Source: Ailurus styani
Taxonomy: Eukaryota; Chordata; Mammalia; Carnivora; Ailuridae
NCBI GenBank assembly: GCA_002007465.1
Contig: LNAC01000064.1
Coordinates: 3,960,681 to 4,024,680, forward strand
Reading direction: 5' to 3'
Length of the DNA stretch: 64,000 nt
In this document: in pieces, positions 26,080 through 38,200 of the stretch
Layout: every line of letters begins with the position of its first letter
How positions within the stretch are numbered: the first letter of the stretch is position 1
Program-made: the position numbers and the translations under genes
Notes under the pieces: model-generated
Told to the model about the DNA's origin: nothing
Databases searched by the model: none
The model's input: the letters and a program-made list of their open reading frames with translations, nothing else

Positions 26080-26260
26080 AGCTAATATGTACAGGAGATT
26101 GTGCTAGGTTCTCAAAGTACAAAGATAAATAGGAAAACAGCTTTCTCAAGATGTCAGGAGTCTTGTGGAAATAGGGTGGGAGAGGGGGAGAATAAACAAT
26201 TATAAAAAGGGGGAAAATTAACAGTTTTAGAACTATGCAAAAAGAATACAGGCTTCAAAA
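26080..26260 (+). mobile_element. Ancient interspersed repeat, family not assigned
   Basis: gtacaggagattgtgctagg and caaagataaataggaaaaca are diverged forms of a common 'tactgtgctaggtgctgggg ... aataa' mammalian repeat. Similar pieces lie at 32880-33030 and 39500-39760. Confidence 0.45.
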
Positions 26261-29004
26261 TAAGAGGGAAAGCTACACAGCACAAGTGATTTCTGAGTAG
26301 AGTTCTAAAGAAATAGGATCCTGCCAACTAAAGAAGAAGCAAAGAACATTCTGGGAATAAATAGAGATGAGCTTGTAGAAACATGGATAACAGAGTATGG
26401 TAATATTTAGGAATATCCAAGTAGCTTAAAAAGACTAGAGTTAAGGAAATATGTAGAGCGTATGAGTAGATCATGAATGCCCATTTAAGGAGTTAATACT
26501 TTATCCTGAGAGTGTTAAATACCATTGCCAACTTTCAAAGCTGGAGGAAATGAAATCTCAACTGTGCATTTCAGAAACATCAAAACAAATGGAGCATGGA
26601 CCATGAACCGAGGGGTTAGAGACAAAATGGATAAACAACACTACTGGAAACTACTTTTATAATTAATCAGAAATTCAGGGAATAAGTCACAAAGACATAC
26701 CTCAGACAGTAAAAGTCAGAAATATTTTATTTGAGAGGTAAAAATATTTCATAACTAAATAAATATAAGCTATAAACAAGAATTACCTGAGCCACTCAGA
26801 GTATATAACGGTATAATTATTGACTAGATGGACTAAAATAAGAAATAGGTTTTAAGAAAAAGATGAAGATAGCTACTTGGGAAATGGGAAATATGTGGTA
26901 TCTATAGGACAACAAGGTAAAGATATTTATTAGTAGTCAAAATATATAGGCTAATATATTTTGTAGGATTTCTCAGGCTAGAACTATAATTGAATTATAG
27001 AAAAGGAAGAAGTTTTATTAACCAAATTACAACCATAATGTAAAATAAAAATAGAAATGAATTTAAATATGATATACTACAACAAACAATGAAAGTAAAT
27101 ATAGCTAAAACTGTGGCCAGAGAGAAAATAACCTAGAGACAATTTATCAAGGAAATGAGATGGTTAATGACAGAACACCAAAAGAAAGGAGAAATGTGAA
27201 AAGGAAATTAAAGAATGGTCAGAAAGATAGAATCAGGACACAGAAACATCAAGATCTATTTCTTTTTCTTCAGGACTTGCAAGAGAATGGTCCAAAACGC
27301 CAAATGCAGATCAAATCAAGCTTTTAAAATCATTTGGTTTATGTATATAACAACAGTCTTTTACTGAGGTTTTATTTCTGTTGGTTCTCTTTCTTCTAAA
27401 TTGGTTCACTGTTCTCATGTAAACGCTTATAAACAGTGGCAAATGGCCACAATAAGGTTCAAAAGTATAAGCTACTCATTTGAAAACACAACAGTAGTTT
27501 CTCTTTCCCAGGAAATTCAACACAAGTCTTATAAATAAATCTCCTTGGACTGGGTTGGTTCATATGATCACAGCCATATTAATCAGGTCAAATCAGAAAC
27601 AAAATAGGAGTTCCAGACATGATCACATGTTCAGTCCTAGCACTACCCTATGAAATCAATCCCACTTAAGTCTTATAGCTTAGAACTATTATAAGATAAG
27701 AGGAAAATGGATAGTATACAGGCAAAAACAAAAGAAATGTACTTCACACCTGAGAGTCAGTAACTGGTCATGTTATTATGAGTTTCTAAATATAAAATTT
27801 TAGTTTAATATAATTCCAAAATTCAATGTTGAAAGAATAGCACAAGAAACTCCAAAATATCCTTTAATTAAATCTAGCAACTATCTGAATTTGGACCCAA
27901 TTCTTTTACACATATAGACACATCTATCTGTGTGTGTGTGTGCGCGCACACGCGCACGCAGCCCCACGCACAAGAGCAGCACACACACATGTAGAATCTT
28001 CTACTGATCCATTTGAGAATACACTGAATATATGTTGTCCATTTACTTCTGACTACGTCAGTATTTATTACTAAGAACAAGGACATGCTTTTACATAAAT
28101 GTGTTTTTGAACAAATGTGAATTTTTAAGTATTTCTAATATTCAAAGCTCCTTAATTAAAAAAAAAAGTCTGTCTCACAAAGTCTCTTAATATTCCTGGA
28201 AAGAAAAGATATTTCCATTACAAATAAAAAGAAAATGCAACATCACTAAAACGAAGTAAGTATTCCTCGGTCCATTTCTTTTAAAACATGTGATTTTCAT
28301 TATTGAGAATTTTTCAGTTCTTGCCAGTAGTCATAGAAGAGATTCAAATTTCATTTAGAAAGTTCTTCCCTCCCAGGTGAATCATAATCAATGTCCACAA
28401 CCCCTGACATAGTAAACCAACTGATTATACATCTACCCTCCCAACCCCCTAGAGTCTGCCAAGTCCAGCCAGTGGAGTGCCAAAGCACAAATGTTTAACA
28501 TCCCAGATGGTGACGGTACATGGAAAGATGACATGAATTCTTCATAGGAATCTCAGCAGAGTTCATCTGAATTTGGCACACTCTGAGCCTCATTTTCTCC
28601 AGTTTAAAGATGAAAGAGTTCCACGTCAGGCCAAGATAGAGTAACAAATCCAGATTTACCCTCCTGTGTGAAACAACCAAAATACTGGAAAATATATGTG
28701 AAACAAAGATATGCAAGATACTGGAAATCACGCACAAAGACTGTGGCCCTGAAATATGAAAAACAAAAGAGGTGAGCCCTACAATTGTCCTTGAGACAAA
28801 TTCCAGGATATGGATACAGAAAGAGGAAACAAAGTCCTGCGCTCTCCCCAGTTAGAGGAGACAGTGTTGAGAATATAGGAAGATCAGAGTGGTTTGAGTT
28901 CTCAAGAAAGAGTACCATAGGGGAGACAGCTGCATAGACAAAGAACTCTATAGGTCTTCAGAGGGTCTCCTTTGGTAGTCAGCAGACAAGAGAAAGAGAA
29001 ATGA
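26261..29004. other. Intron, unique
   Basis: No gene seen. It includes the TG/CG tract at 27929. Short frames at 28495-28918 have no recognisable product. Confidence 0.5.
27929..27990. repeat. Alternating purine-pyrimidine tract with a 14 bp palindrome
   Basis: (TG)n passes into cgcgcacacgcgcacgcag. gtgtgcgcgcacac at 27938-27951 is a perfect palindrome. Confidence 0.92.
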
Positions 29005-29560
29005 ACTTAAGAATGGCCAAGAAACACATAAAAAGCTGTTCAACTTTATTACTCGTGGGAAATGCAATTCAAAACCACAAAAAAGTACCACTTCACAACC
29101 ACTAGGATGGCCATAATGAGAAAAAAAAAAAAAAAAGACAGGGAGAGAGAGAGAGAGAAAGAGAAAAGAAAAACAGAAAATAACAAATGTTGGCGAGAAT
29201 GCAGACAAAGAGAAACTCCAGTACATTGCTGGTGGAAATACAAAATGGTTCAGCAGCCAGGTCAACAACTTGGGAGTTTCCTCCAAGAGTTAAACACAGA
29301 CCCATTAATTCTACACCTAGGTTTATTCCCCCCCAAAACTGAAAACAGGTACTCCAATATATGTATATACATTTTGTGTACAGTATATGAATACACATGT
29401 TCATAGCAGCACTATTCACAATTGCCAGAAGGTAGAAACAATTCAAATGCTCATAATGAATGAATGGATATACAAATTATGGCATATACATACAATGGAA
29501 CATTATTTGGTCACAAAAAAGAGTGAAGTACTAATATATGTGAATGAACCTTGAAAAACA
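29005..29560 (+). mobile_element. Old L1 3' fragment
   Basis: gaatggccaagaaacacata, ttggcgagaatgcagacaaa and ttcatagcagcactattcac are diverged ORF2-end phrases. A GA microsatellite lies inside (about 29140-29165). Confidence 0.75.
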
Positions 29561-29824
29561 GCACACTAGGTAAAGAAGCTAGATCACAAAGACCATACAT
29601 TTTGACTGGGAAATGAAGAGGAACCAGACGATATGACTGAGAAGCATTCAGAGAAATAGAAGAGCAACCTAGAAAAGAAGGAAATGGAAAAAAGTATCTC
29701 AAGAAGAGAGTGATCAACTTTTTAAATATTGTTGCCAAGTTATATAAAATGAGGACTGTGAACTGCCAAGTGACTATAACCACGTTTAGGTCACTAGTAA
29801 CTTGGATAAGAGTTTTAATGGAGT

Positions 29825-30014
29825 GGGGAGCAAACGACTAGGTGGCTCAGTTGGTTAAGTATCTGCTTTTGGCTCAGGTCGTGATCTTGGGGTCCAGGAA
29901 TCAAGCCCCGTGTTGGGCTCCCTGCTCAGTGCAGAGTCTGCTTCTCTCTCTCTCCCTCTGCTCCTCCACCCACCTCATGCTCTCACTCTCTTTCAAATAA
30001 ATAAAATCTTAAAA
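29825..30014 (+). mobile_element. CAN-SINE, head diverged
   Basis: taggtggctcagttggttaa head remnant, the ggtcgtgatcttggggtcc block and an aataaataaaatctt tail running into a GA microsatellite. Confidence 0.9.
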
Positions 30015-30100
30015 GAAAGAAAGAGAGAGAGAGAGAGAGAGAGAAAAGAAAAAGAGAGAGAAAGAGAAAGAAAGAGAAAGAAAAATAGAAGAAAAAAATG
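30013..30100. repeat. (GA)n / (GAAA)n microsatellite grown from a SINE tail
   Basis: aaagaaagaaagagagagag continuing to agaaagaaagagaaagaaaa, directly after the CAN-SINE tail. Confidence 0.93.
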
Positions 30101-30594
30101 GAGACGGATATACACAATTCTTTTGAGAAGTTTTACTGCTAAGAGGACAAAGAAATGCAGTGGTAGCTGGTGAGAAATAGGATTCAGAGAAAGTTTTGTT
30201 TCATTTTTTTGAGATGGGAGAAAAAAAACTCCAGCATGCTTCCATAGTGGAGAGAATGATCCAATTAACAGGGAAAACTGAATGATTTAACTGAATGAGT
30301 ACAGATTCACTGGAGTGAGATCCTTGGGTAGGGAGAAGTGGTGGGATAGTGAAAAAGCTTTACATGGGAGCACAGATATTTCATTAACCGTAACAGGAAG
30401 GCAGATATTAATTATACATGCTAAAAGGTAAGTAAAGGGGTTGTGTGAATACATGAGAGTCTCTTCTCATAGTTACACTCTTTTCAGAAAAGTAGGAAGT
30501 GAAGTCATCATCCATGAAATGGGTTCAAAAGAGGAGAGAGTTAGGGATGCTGAAGGGTTTGAAGAGAGGAAGAAATGAGAAATAATGATTTAAG

Positions 30595-30760
30595 GAAAGT
30601 GCTTCCCATACTTTAGGGTGCATAAGAATCACCTAATGAATTTCATTAAAATACAGATTATGATTCTACAAATCTAGTGTATAGTCTGAAGATGGTTCTC
30701 TGAGATGATGTTAATGTTCTGCTACAGAGTAACCACACTTCCAATAGTAAGGTATAGGAG
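30595..30760 (+). mobile_element. hAT-Charlie MITE relic (MER20-like)
   Basis: ttagggtgcataagaatcac, cattaaaatacagattatga resemble the MER20-type non-autonomous DNA transposon. The family name is from memory. Confidence 0.55.
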
Positions 30761-30949
30761 TACAAAGGATAAATTGGGGAGGGGGCGGTTTGCCAGGAAG
30801 CAGTAAGAACCTGCTTTAGGAGGTCATGAAATTACAGTGAGATTAGAAAGATACATAGTCATGTTGACTAATCTCAAAGACTTTCCTAGTATAATAATAA
30901 CCTAACCTTAAACAGCTGTTTAAGCTGTTGTTATTTTATCTGACTACAG

Positions 30950-31230
30950 AAAAGAATACTCAAACTATGGTTCATGTGATCTTCCAGGTTGCAAAATAAA
31001 AATAATAGTACTTTTCATAAGCTAGGCACTACTCTAAACACTTAGGCTTTATCTCATTGATTTCAACAACAACTGAAGGAAGTAAGTTATACATTAAACT
31101 CATTTTATAGATGTTAAAAGTGAGCCCTAGAAAAATGAAGTTACATGACCAAGATCATAAAAGCAAAAAAGTTCAGAAGGTAAGATTCAAAACTAGGCCT
31201 GTCTGACTACAAAGCCCTGTGCTTACAACT
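30950..31230 (-). mobile_element. MIR element
   Basis: Reverse MIR pattern: ctaggcactactctaaacac, actcattttatagatgttaa, gaagttacatgaccaagatc. Confidence 0.8.
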
Positions 31231-31639
31231 TTCTTTTTCTGTAATTCCTCTCAAATAAGTTATCTTTCTTCCAGTGTCCACTAATGGCTTTTTACTAAAT
31301 AAGCAATTCAAGTAAATATCCTATCCTCCCCATACCCTTTAAGTTCTAAGTCTTATTATTTCCTCCATGTGCAATTAAATTTTGCTAGAACCTCTTTCAG
31401 TTCCTCTGTCTTTTTTAACTTTATGTCTAGTCCCATTATTTTCCATGCTCTAATGCTCTGAGGCCATGAGTAGATATTTATTAGTTATAATACAGTTAGG
31501 AAAAAACACTGCTAAAACTTTTCCTACTTTGGATTCAGAAAAAAAGCATAAGTCAGTATCTACTTATTTTAACCTAAAAAACTAAGTTAAACTGTCTTTA
31601 TACTACAATTTATGTTTCTTTAAATCTGTATTAGTTCAA

Positions 31640-31960
31640 CTGTGATTGGTAAGTAGGGCAATGATATCAGCCAATATATATAACCAAAAGGTCGTGTTGA
31701 TTCAGATGCAGTTTTTTCTCAGCACATTTTGAAGCTTTCAGCTTTCTCACAATTAAAGGGAAAGCTTTTACAATATATGATGATCTTAAGGAAAAAGATG
31801 ATAATCCCACAGAAGTACAGTACTTTCCTTCCATGACAGTAGTAACTGCTTCAGTGGCTTCACGAAACACTACACCTTCCATATGTTGAGCTATTTGAAG
31901 AAGATGGGAGTGCAGATAAAGAACATGCTAAGACATGTACCCTGTGTTTTAAAAAAAATT
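31640..31960 (+). pseudogene. Possible decayed coding relic, unidentified
   Basis: A plus-strand frame reads SAHFEAFSFLTIKGKAFTIY, then DDLKEKDDNPTEVQYFPSM and TVVTASVASRN before a stop. A shifted frame then continues as ELFEEDGSADKEHAKTCTLC. The composition resembles coding sequence with frameshifts. I cannot name a parent. Confidence 0.25.
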
Positions 31961-33044
31961 TGATGAGAAAGTCTATGCACTGATTCATATTTTTTCATTT
32001 TAATGAAACCAATCACTACTAAAAGCAAATTTCCTCAAAGATCTGCATCTCAAACAAACCATGAGCCCCAGGACTTAAGGCTATCCTGACAAGGATGCTC
32101 ATTACAACTGCCAGACATTTAACTATGCTAGTATTTTTACTAAAACTGTTACTGTTTTTCTTAGTACTCTGATTATATAGTTTCATGTTTTGAGTGGTAA
32201 TTTCTGTTTCTTCCTTCCCCTCCCCCTCCTTCTCTTCTTTCTTCTTCTTTAGTGGTAACTGCTTCTCACCCTATTTTCCCTATAAGCCCTGTAAATTTTA
32301 TGTGTCAAATGCAAAGATTTTCAGAAATTAATGTATGGAGTTGTGGGGGGAATGCTTATATTACAGAATGCCTTTACAATCACACATATACACACTCACT
32401 TTTGTCTGTGATATTATACACAGGATCCAACGAAGCTTCAGTGAAATTCTCATTTTAATAATCACAATCTATTAACTTTGAATTACTTACAATCTTAAAT
32501 ATACATGCACATATACATATATACGTGTATGTGTCTAGACATAAACACATAGAGAGAGAGAGGGGAAAAAAAATACTCATATGTACCCAGGTATTATCCA
32601 CTGTTCTAGGCCTAATCATGACTTTCCTACCTCAAAACAGTATGATTAAAAAATTAACTAAAACAATACTTAGATACTTAATGATTTGACAACAGAGATA
32701 GTCTCTAAAGAGAACAGTCATGTATGATGCCACCAGAACCCCTGAGTTATAGGAAAGACCCACTTTACAGTAAATGCCCCTCTTTACTCATACTATACTA
32801 CTAAGGGAGACTTCATAATTTACGTAAGACCACTCTTCCCCTGTTTCACCATTATATCAAATCTGCCCTCAGTTACTCAATCATTAATTAAATCAACATT
32901 CATTAGGCACCAACTAGAATAGGAACTAAAGATACAAAGACAAATTAAAACAGAACCCATGCTCTTATCAATATTTATTTAGTAGAGACACCAAAGTAAA
33001 TAAATAAGCAATGCTCTAAACACGTACAAAGTTTAATGGAAATA

Positions 33045-33260
33045 CAGAAGGGCAGAAGATTTTGGAGTCAAAGGTATAGGCCTGAATCTGGCACTGACAC
33101 CAGCTGTATGTATTCCTGACCACATCACTTAACCGCAGATTTTCTAAATGTGAAATAAAATTAAAAACATGTAATTTATAGGGTTGTTATGAAGACTGAA
33201 AAGACAATGTTTATAAAATGTCTAATACATAGTAGAAATTTTAAAAGTGATAGCTACTGC
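33045..33260 (+). mobile_element. MIR element
   Basis: Plus MIR pattern: gaatctggcactgacaccag, cttaaccgcagattttctaa, ttatagggttgttatgaaga. Confidence 0.8.
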
Positions 33261-33596
33261 AACCATCATTATCATCACAATCATCATTACCATACCTTAG
33301 TAATGAAATCAGATGAGAAAATAAGAATAGTTCTGGTTTTAGATTTCCTAGAACCAGAAATGTCATTAACCAGAAGCAAAAGTGTGTTGAATTACTTGAC
33401 TAAGGCATCCAACCATAGAAAATGGTCTTCCAAAGGACAAATATAAGGGAAAAAAGACTCAGCATCCTATGGGTGAAGGTATGCAATGTTAGGATAGGCA
33501 CACTCAAGAAATGAAAATCTAGTAGGGTCAAAATGACACATAACAGTGATGTACCTTAATTAAACATCCTTTGTAGCAGTTTCTTGAGGACAGTGG

Positions 33597-33598
<2 letters not shown>

Positions 33599-33652
<54 letters not shown>
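33599..33652. repeat. (TA)n microsatellite, about 27 units
   Basis: An uninterrupted run of TA over 54 bp, ending tatgtctaat. Confidence 0.97.
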
Positions 33653-33656
<4 letters not shown>

Positions 33657-34489
33657 TAATGGAAATCATACCAAATAGCACACCTTCTTTTCTATTTGTG
33701 TATGTCTTTATGATAGCTGATGGAGAACTAACTACTCTGTCCCTAACTGCTAGAATCTGAGCAGGATAATTCTGCATATTCGGTACCCAGTGGGGGGAAA
33801 AACTAATTTATCTAATAACCTAAGGAAGCAAGATTGACAATCCTGGGAATTATTCTCCAAAAACTATCTTAATTGAGCTCAGAGTGCTTTAGAGCTGCAC
33901 CAGAAGTACAACCCTGATACCCCTCACTTATGGGAGATTCTGTCTCTGATGTTATGCTATGGAGACTGTCTTCTATCCTGCTCTCATATATTTATACTCT
34001 AAGAAAGGTATCAGTAAACTACAGCCTGCAACCTCAAATCAAAATACTATCTGTGTTTCTACAGATCACACGCTAAGAAAGGTTTCTACATTTTAAAACA
34101 GTTGAAAAAGATCGAAAGAATAATACTGCATGATATGAAGATTATATTAAAATCAAATTCCAGGGTCTATAAATATTTATTGCAATATAACCATATTCAT
34201 TCATTTACATATGGTCTATTGTTGCTTTCCTGCTACAAGAGCAGAGTTAAGTACATGAAACAGAAACCTATGGTCTGCAAATTCTAAACTATTATCTGGC
34301 TATTTACCAAAAAAGTTTGCCAACCCTAGATATGAGACTATATAGGACAGATAAAGCTCTCCAGCCTTAATACTAAGAGGCACTGAATACCTATCAGTTC
34401 CTTAAGACTATAATTAAGGATCTAATGGATAACCCAGTAACACTGGTAAGATCACTCTGAGGTCCTCTTCTGGTGATAATCCCAGGTTA

Positions 34490-34630
34490 ACAGCCATTGT
34501 TTGCTAAGCATTTATTATTATATGCCAGATTAATCACCTTCCTTTACAGAGGAGGAAATTGAGGATCAGAGAGAGGTGGTACCTTGTTCAAGTTTACCAT
34601 AGCTAGTAACTCAATCCTAGTATTGTTTCC
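34490..34630 (-). mobile_element. MIR fragment
   Basis: ttacagaggaggaaattgag and catagctagtaactcaatcc match reverse MIR. Confidence 0.75.
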
Positions 34631-35125
34631 TCCAAAGAAAGCCTCTGGGCATAAACACTACTATCTAGAGTAAGAGTACAGAAAATATAAGAATTGAAAG
34701 TAAGGATCACTCTCAAAAAGGAATTTTGCACAGTAATATGGATAATGATGAAATAATCAACAGTCTATAGAAATCAAAACCAATGTCCCTGAAAGAAAGG
34801 AATAATCTAACAAAGAAAACCTTTTGAAAGTGACTAAGAAGTTTACATATCAAAAGTGATTCCCACTCTTAGTTCCCTTCCTTCTGTCAGTGGTACCACA
34901 GGTTCTCTTAATTTTCCAAGCTCTGTAATAGACTATCAACACTACCTTTTGCTTTTGTAGTAGATCATAACTGACTAGGCAGAGATCCATGAAAAAAGTA
35001 TAATTAGAAAAGAGTATATATCTTTACTCTGAAATTATGCCCCTCCTATTTTTAAAATGTTAACATGTCCATTGTTTTATGAAATAAAGGTGATTATCAC
35101 TAAAGTTTTAAAAAAATGTCCTTAA

Positions 35126-35342
35126 GGGGTGCCTGGGTGCCTCAGTGGGTTAGGGCCTCTGCCTTCGGCTCGGGTCATGATCTAGGGGTCCTGGGATCAA
35201 GCCCCGCATCGGGCTCCCTGCTCAGTGGGGAGCCTGCTTCCTCCTCTCTCTGCCTGCCTCTCTGCCTACTTGTAATAGCTCTCTGTCAGATAAATAAAAA
35301 TCTTTAAACTTAAAAAATAAATAAATAAATAAAAATAAAATA
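35126..35342 (+). mobile_element. CAN-SINE, mustelid-type
   Basis: ggggtgcctgggtgcctcagtgggtta. The tail is expanded to aaataaataaataaataaaa. Duplication aaaaaatgtcctta / aaaaaatgtccttg. Confidence 0.94.
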
Positions 35343-35654
35343 AAAAATGTCCTTGATAAAAAAGTTGGTATAAAAAGAGAAAAAAGAAAGTTTTGTTAAT
35401 TAGGGAGTCAGCACTGTCTTAGATATAATATCTTCAAGTTTATGATATAATGTTTTAGGGGAAAACCAGTGGTTTTCCTTTGTAATCAAGTAATATTAAT
35501 GCATGAGTTTGGATGTACACGGATTCATAACCTACAGGCCATAGTTTTTTATTAGAATGACTGCTATGTGGTTAACACATGTATTGAATTAAACAAATTC
35601 TATTTTAAGTCTACACTTAAACGTTCTTTAATTTTATTACAAATATTCAAGGTT

Positions 35655-35870
35655 GGGGCATCTGGGTGGGTCAACTGGTTAAGCGTCTGCCTTCAGCCCA
35701 GGTCATGATCCCAGAGTCCTGGGATCAAGACCCACATTGGACTCCCTGCTAGGCAGGGAATCTGCTTCTCCCTCTCTCTCTGCCTCTCACCCTCGCCCCC
35801 CACTTGTGTGTGATCTTGCTCTCCCTCTCTCTCTCTCTCTTTAAAATAAATAAATAAAATCCTTAAAAAA
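35655..35870 (+). mobile_element. CAN-SINE
   Basis: ggggcatctgggtgggtcaa with ctggttaagcgtctgcc and a (CT)n stretch. Duplication atattcaaggttg on both sides. Confidence 0.93.
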
Positions 35871-36709
35871 TATATTCAAGGTTGAGCAAAATAGTAAGTT
35901 TGGGGGACTTACTTGTTTTTTTAATAAGTGTACATTTTTAATTACATGGAGCACTCACACACACTTTCCTTTTGTATCTAAAATGCAAAAGTCATTATAA
36001 TACCCATATGACTATGCTTCCTATCCTTTATATTTGCCCATGATCAACACTGATTTATTTTCTGGGAATTACAAAGAACCCACAATCCTGAATTTAACTG
36101 GTACAACTAATTTTGCTTTCCAGCCAAGTTAGAAAAATGTAAAAATATTCTTATGGAGGATAACACTAAGGAGCCAATTGTTCAAAATATAAACATTTAA
36201 AATACACCCTTGGAAGAAAATTAATATTCCGACTTTTATGAAAATGTTGCCTTTAAAGGTCCCAAAGTTATTTTAGGACTATAAAGTTCTGTACAAGATT
36301 TATTAAATATGTATTTTAAGTTTATTTGCAAAGAACTATATATATTTTAAGAACCATGTATTTTTCAATACACTTATATGTTATAACAGTAATCAAGATA
36401 GAATTCACCAAATACACCATACCTAAATATTTATTTCTAAACTAACTTTAAGATATGAAAGGACATATTTAACATTAATCTTCTATAATTCAGAGAAAAA
36501 CAAAGTACTATCTTCCAGAGTAGTCTTAAATATTATTCCCAACTTTTAAAGCTATCTAAGATTTTGAAGCATCTAAATCAATTATTACCACAAAATCTGA
36601 AACTAAAAAATCTTACAGAAATGTTACGAATTCAATAGTAAAAAGTGTCTGATGATCGGAATGTGAATATGCTTTGGCAAGATAATTGCTAAATAGATGT
36701 CTTCCTTAC

Positions 36710-36907
36710 TTTTTGCCTTTCCGGGTTATCAAGATCTGTGTAATGACAGGGCACTAAACGTAAATGGCAGGGAACATCAGGCACCACAAGATGGTGCTAA
36801 TAGCCTCTTATAACTGGCTGGATAGACCACTGCCACTCTCTTCAGATGCGGCATAAGGTGAGACTCTCCGACCCACAGGGTGGATACCAACAGTAATATC
36901 CCCTGGT
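36710..36907 (-). other. Candidate alternative last exon or poison exon of VPS13B
   Basis: On the minus strand a strong 3' splice site (ttttacttttcttcttag) precedes 198 bp that is richer in GC and CpG than its AT-rich surroundings, and a possible donor (gtaagg) follows. If entered in phase 1, the phase needed to splice into exon 8601-8710, it reads open for about 43 codons beginning with a junction codon and then QGILLLVSTLWVGESHLM, ending at PSCGA and a stop. The other two frames have earlier stops, so including it would end translation. A minus-strand AATAAA occurs roughly 280 bases downstream near 36432. Shorter human VPS13B isoforms with alternative 3' ends are known, and this position is roughly where one could end. 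It could instead be an old unrecognised repeat. I could not identify the sequence. Confidence 0.35.
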
Positions 36908-37618
36908 CTAAGAAGAAAAGTAAAACATTAACAATTTGGGGAGGTTTTTACTGTTGGTAGTAGAAAAAGGATATGAATTTAAATTTGCCTAGGATTAACA
37001 TTTGGTTTTCATCAAGATTCTTTTCATAAGGTCACAATATTTTACATGAAAAAGGAGGTAACCGAGCAACGGTCTTTAGGCTACTGTCAAAAAAATTACT
37101 AATTTATACTCAATGAATAAACTACCATCATATACAAATCAAGAGTTCTTCATAAACAGTGTTCTTACGTGGGACACTGGTACAAATGATAATAGTCCAT
37201 ATCATGAAACCCATATTCATACTTTCAAAATCTGTTTCCCAGATTAACACTTTTCCTTATTTCTGTACAGTTACTCGTCTTCTGAATGTAATGGACTCCT
37301 AGAAAAATGTTAGGCTTTCTCACAATTCAGGTTTTAAAGGCACTAAACCAACTGCTAAAGTCATCCTTCCTTGAGTTGCTTTAAGTCCCTGTTAGACACA
37401 TGGATAGATAGAAGAAAAGAAGGAAGGAAGGGGAAAAGTAGCATTCAGCTTCCAGAAATACAACAGCAAGTCAGAATAAAAAGTCGTTAAAGAGAGTTAA
37501 TTCTATTAATCTGTATATATACTCAATACACAGGTTTATGATATATACATGTTTATATAGGAAATAACATTTAATCCTCAAAATAAATAAATCCCCATCT
37601 TACCAAAGCTCAAACTGG

Positions 37619-37841
37619 ATTTTTTTTTTTAAGATTTTATTTATTTATTTATTTATTTATTTATTTGAGAGAGAGGGACAGAAAGAGAGCGAGCACAGAA
37701 GGGGGTGGAGGGGCAGAGGAAGAGGGAGAAACAGACTCCCCACTGATCAAGGATCCCAATGTGGGGCTCGATACCAGGACCCTGGGATCATGACCTAAGC
37801 CCAAGGCAGATGCTTAACCCACTGAGCCACCCAGGTGTTCC
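37619..37841 (-). mobile_element. CAN-SINE inside an older MIR-like area
   Basis: Reverse orientation with a long ttta repeat tail at 37640-37665, ending gagccacccaggtgttcc. Duplication caaactggatttt flanks it. Confidence 0.92.
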
Positions 37842-37879
37842 GCACAAACTGGATTTTAGAGTGGTGGTTAAAAAAAAAA

Positions 37880-38200
37880 AAACTGCCCAAGGTCACACAA
37901 CCAGCAAGGCCTAACTGACTTCAAAGCCTCTTTCCACTGTGCCATAAAACGATGATGCTAATATTGATGAGGAGAGTATAAACCGAGTGGTAACTTTGTG
38001 CCAAGTAATGTATTAAGCATTTTACATCTATTTTCCCAGTTAATCCACACAACAACCCTGAAACATAGTATTATTTTTTTCATTAAAGATGAGAAATTTG
38101 AGGCACGGAGAGGCGGAGTGACTGTCAAGGTCCTCAAAAGTAAGTGGTAAAGCTGGAATTCAAATCTAAGCAAGATGTCTACAATAGCTCTGCCACTTAA
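37880..38200 (-). mobile_element. MIR relics (one complete, one piece next to a SINE)
   Basis: tgcccaaggtcacacaacca at 37884 is a MIR core piece. 37975-38200 carries the full order tgtgccaagtaatgtattaa, acaacaaccctgaaacatag, ggcacggagaggcggagtga. Confidence 0.8.

Larger units (their letters stand above)
31961..35125. other. Intron with MIR relics and a TA repeat
   Basis: Apart from the MIRs (33045, 34490), a possible old repeat (32880-33030) and the TA repeat (33599) nothing is recognised. Confidence 0.5.

Noticed and set aside
28948..29446. Overlapping frames of 64-114 codons on both strands
   Set aside because: They are produced by an old L1 fragment and an internal GA/CT microsatellite.
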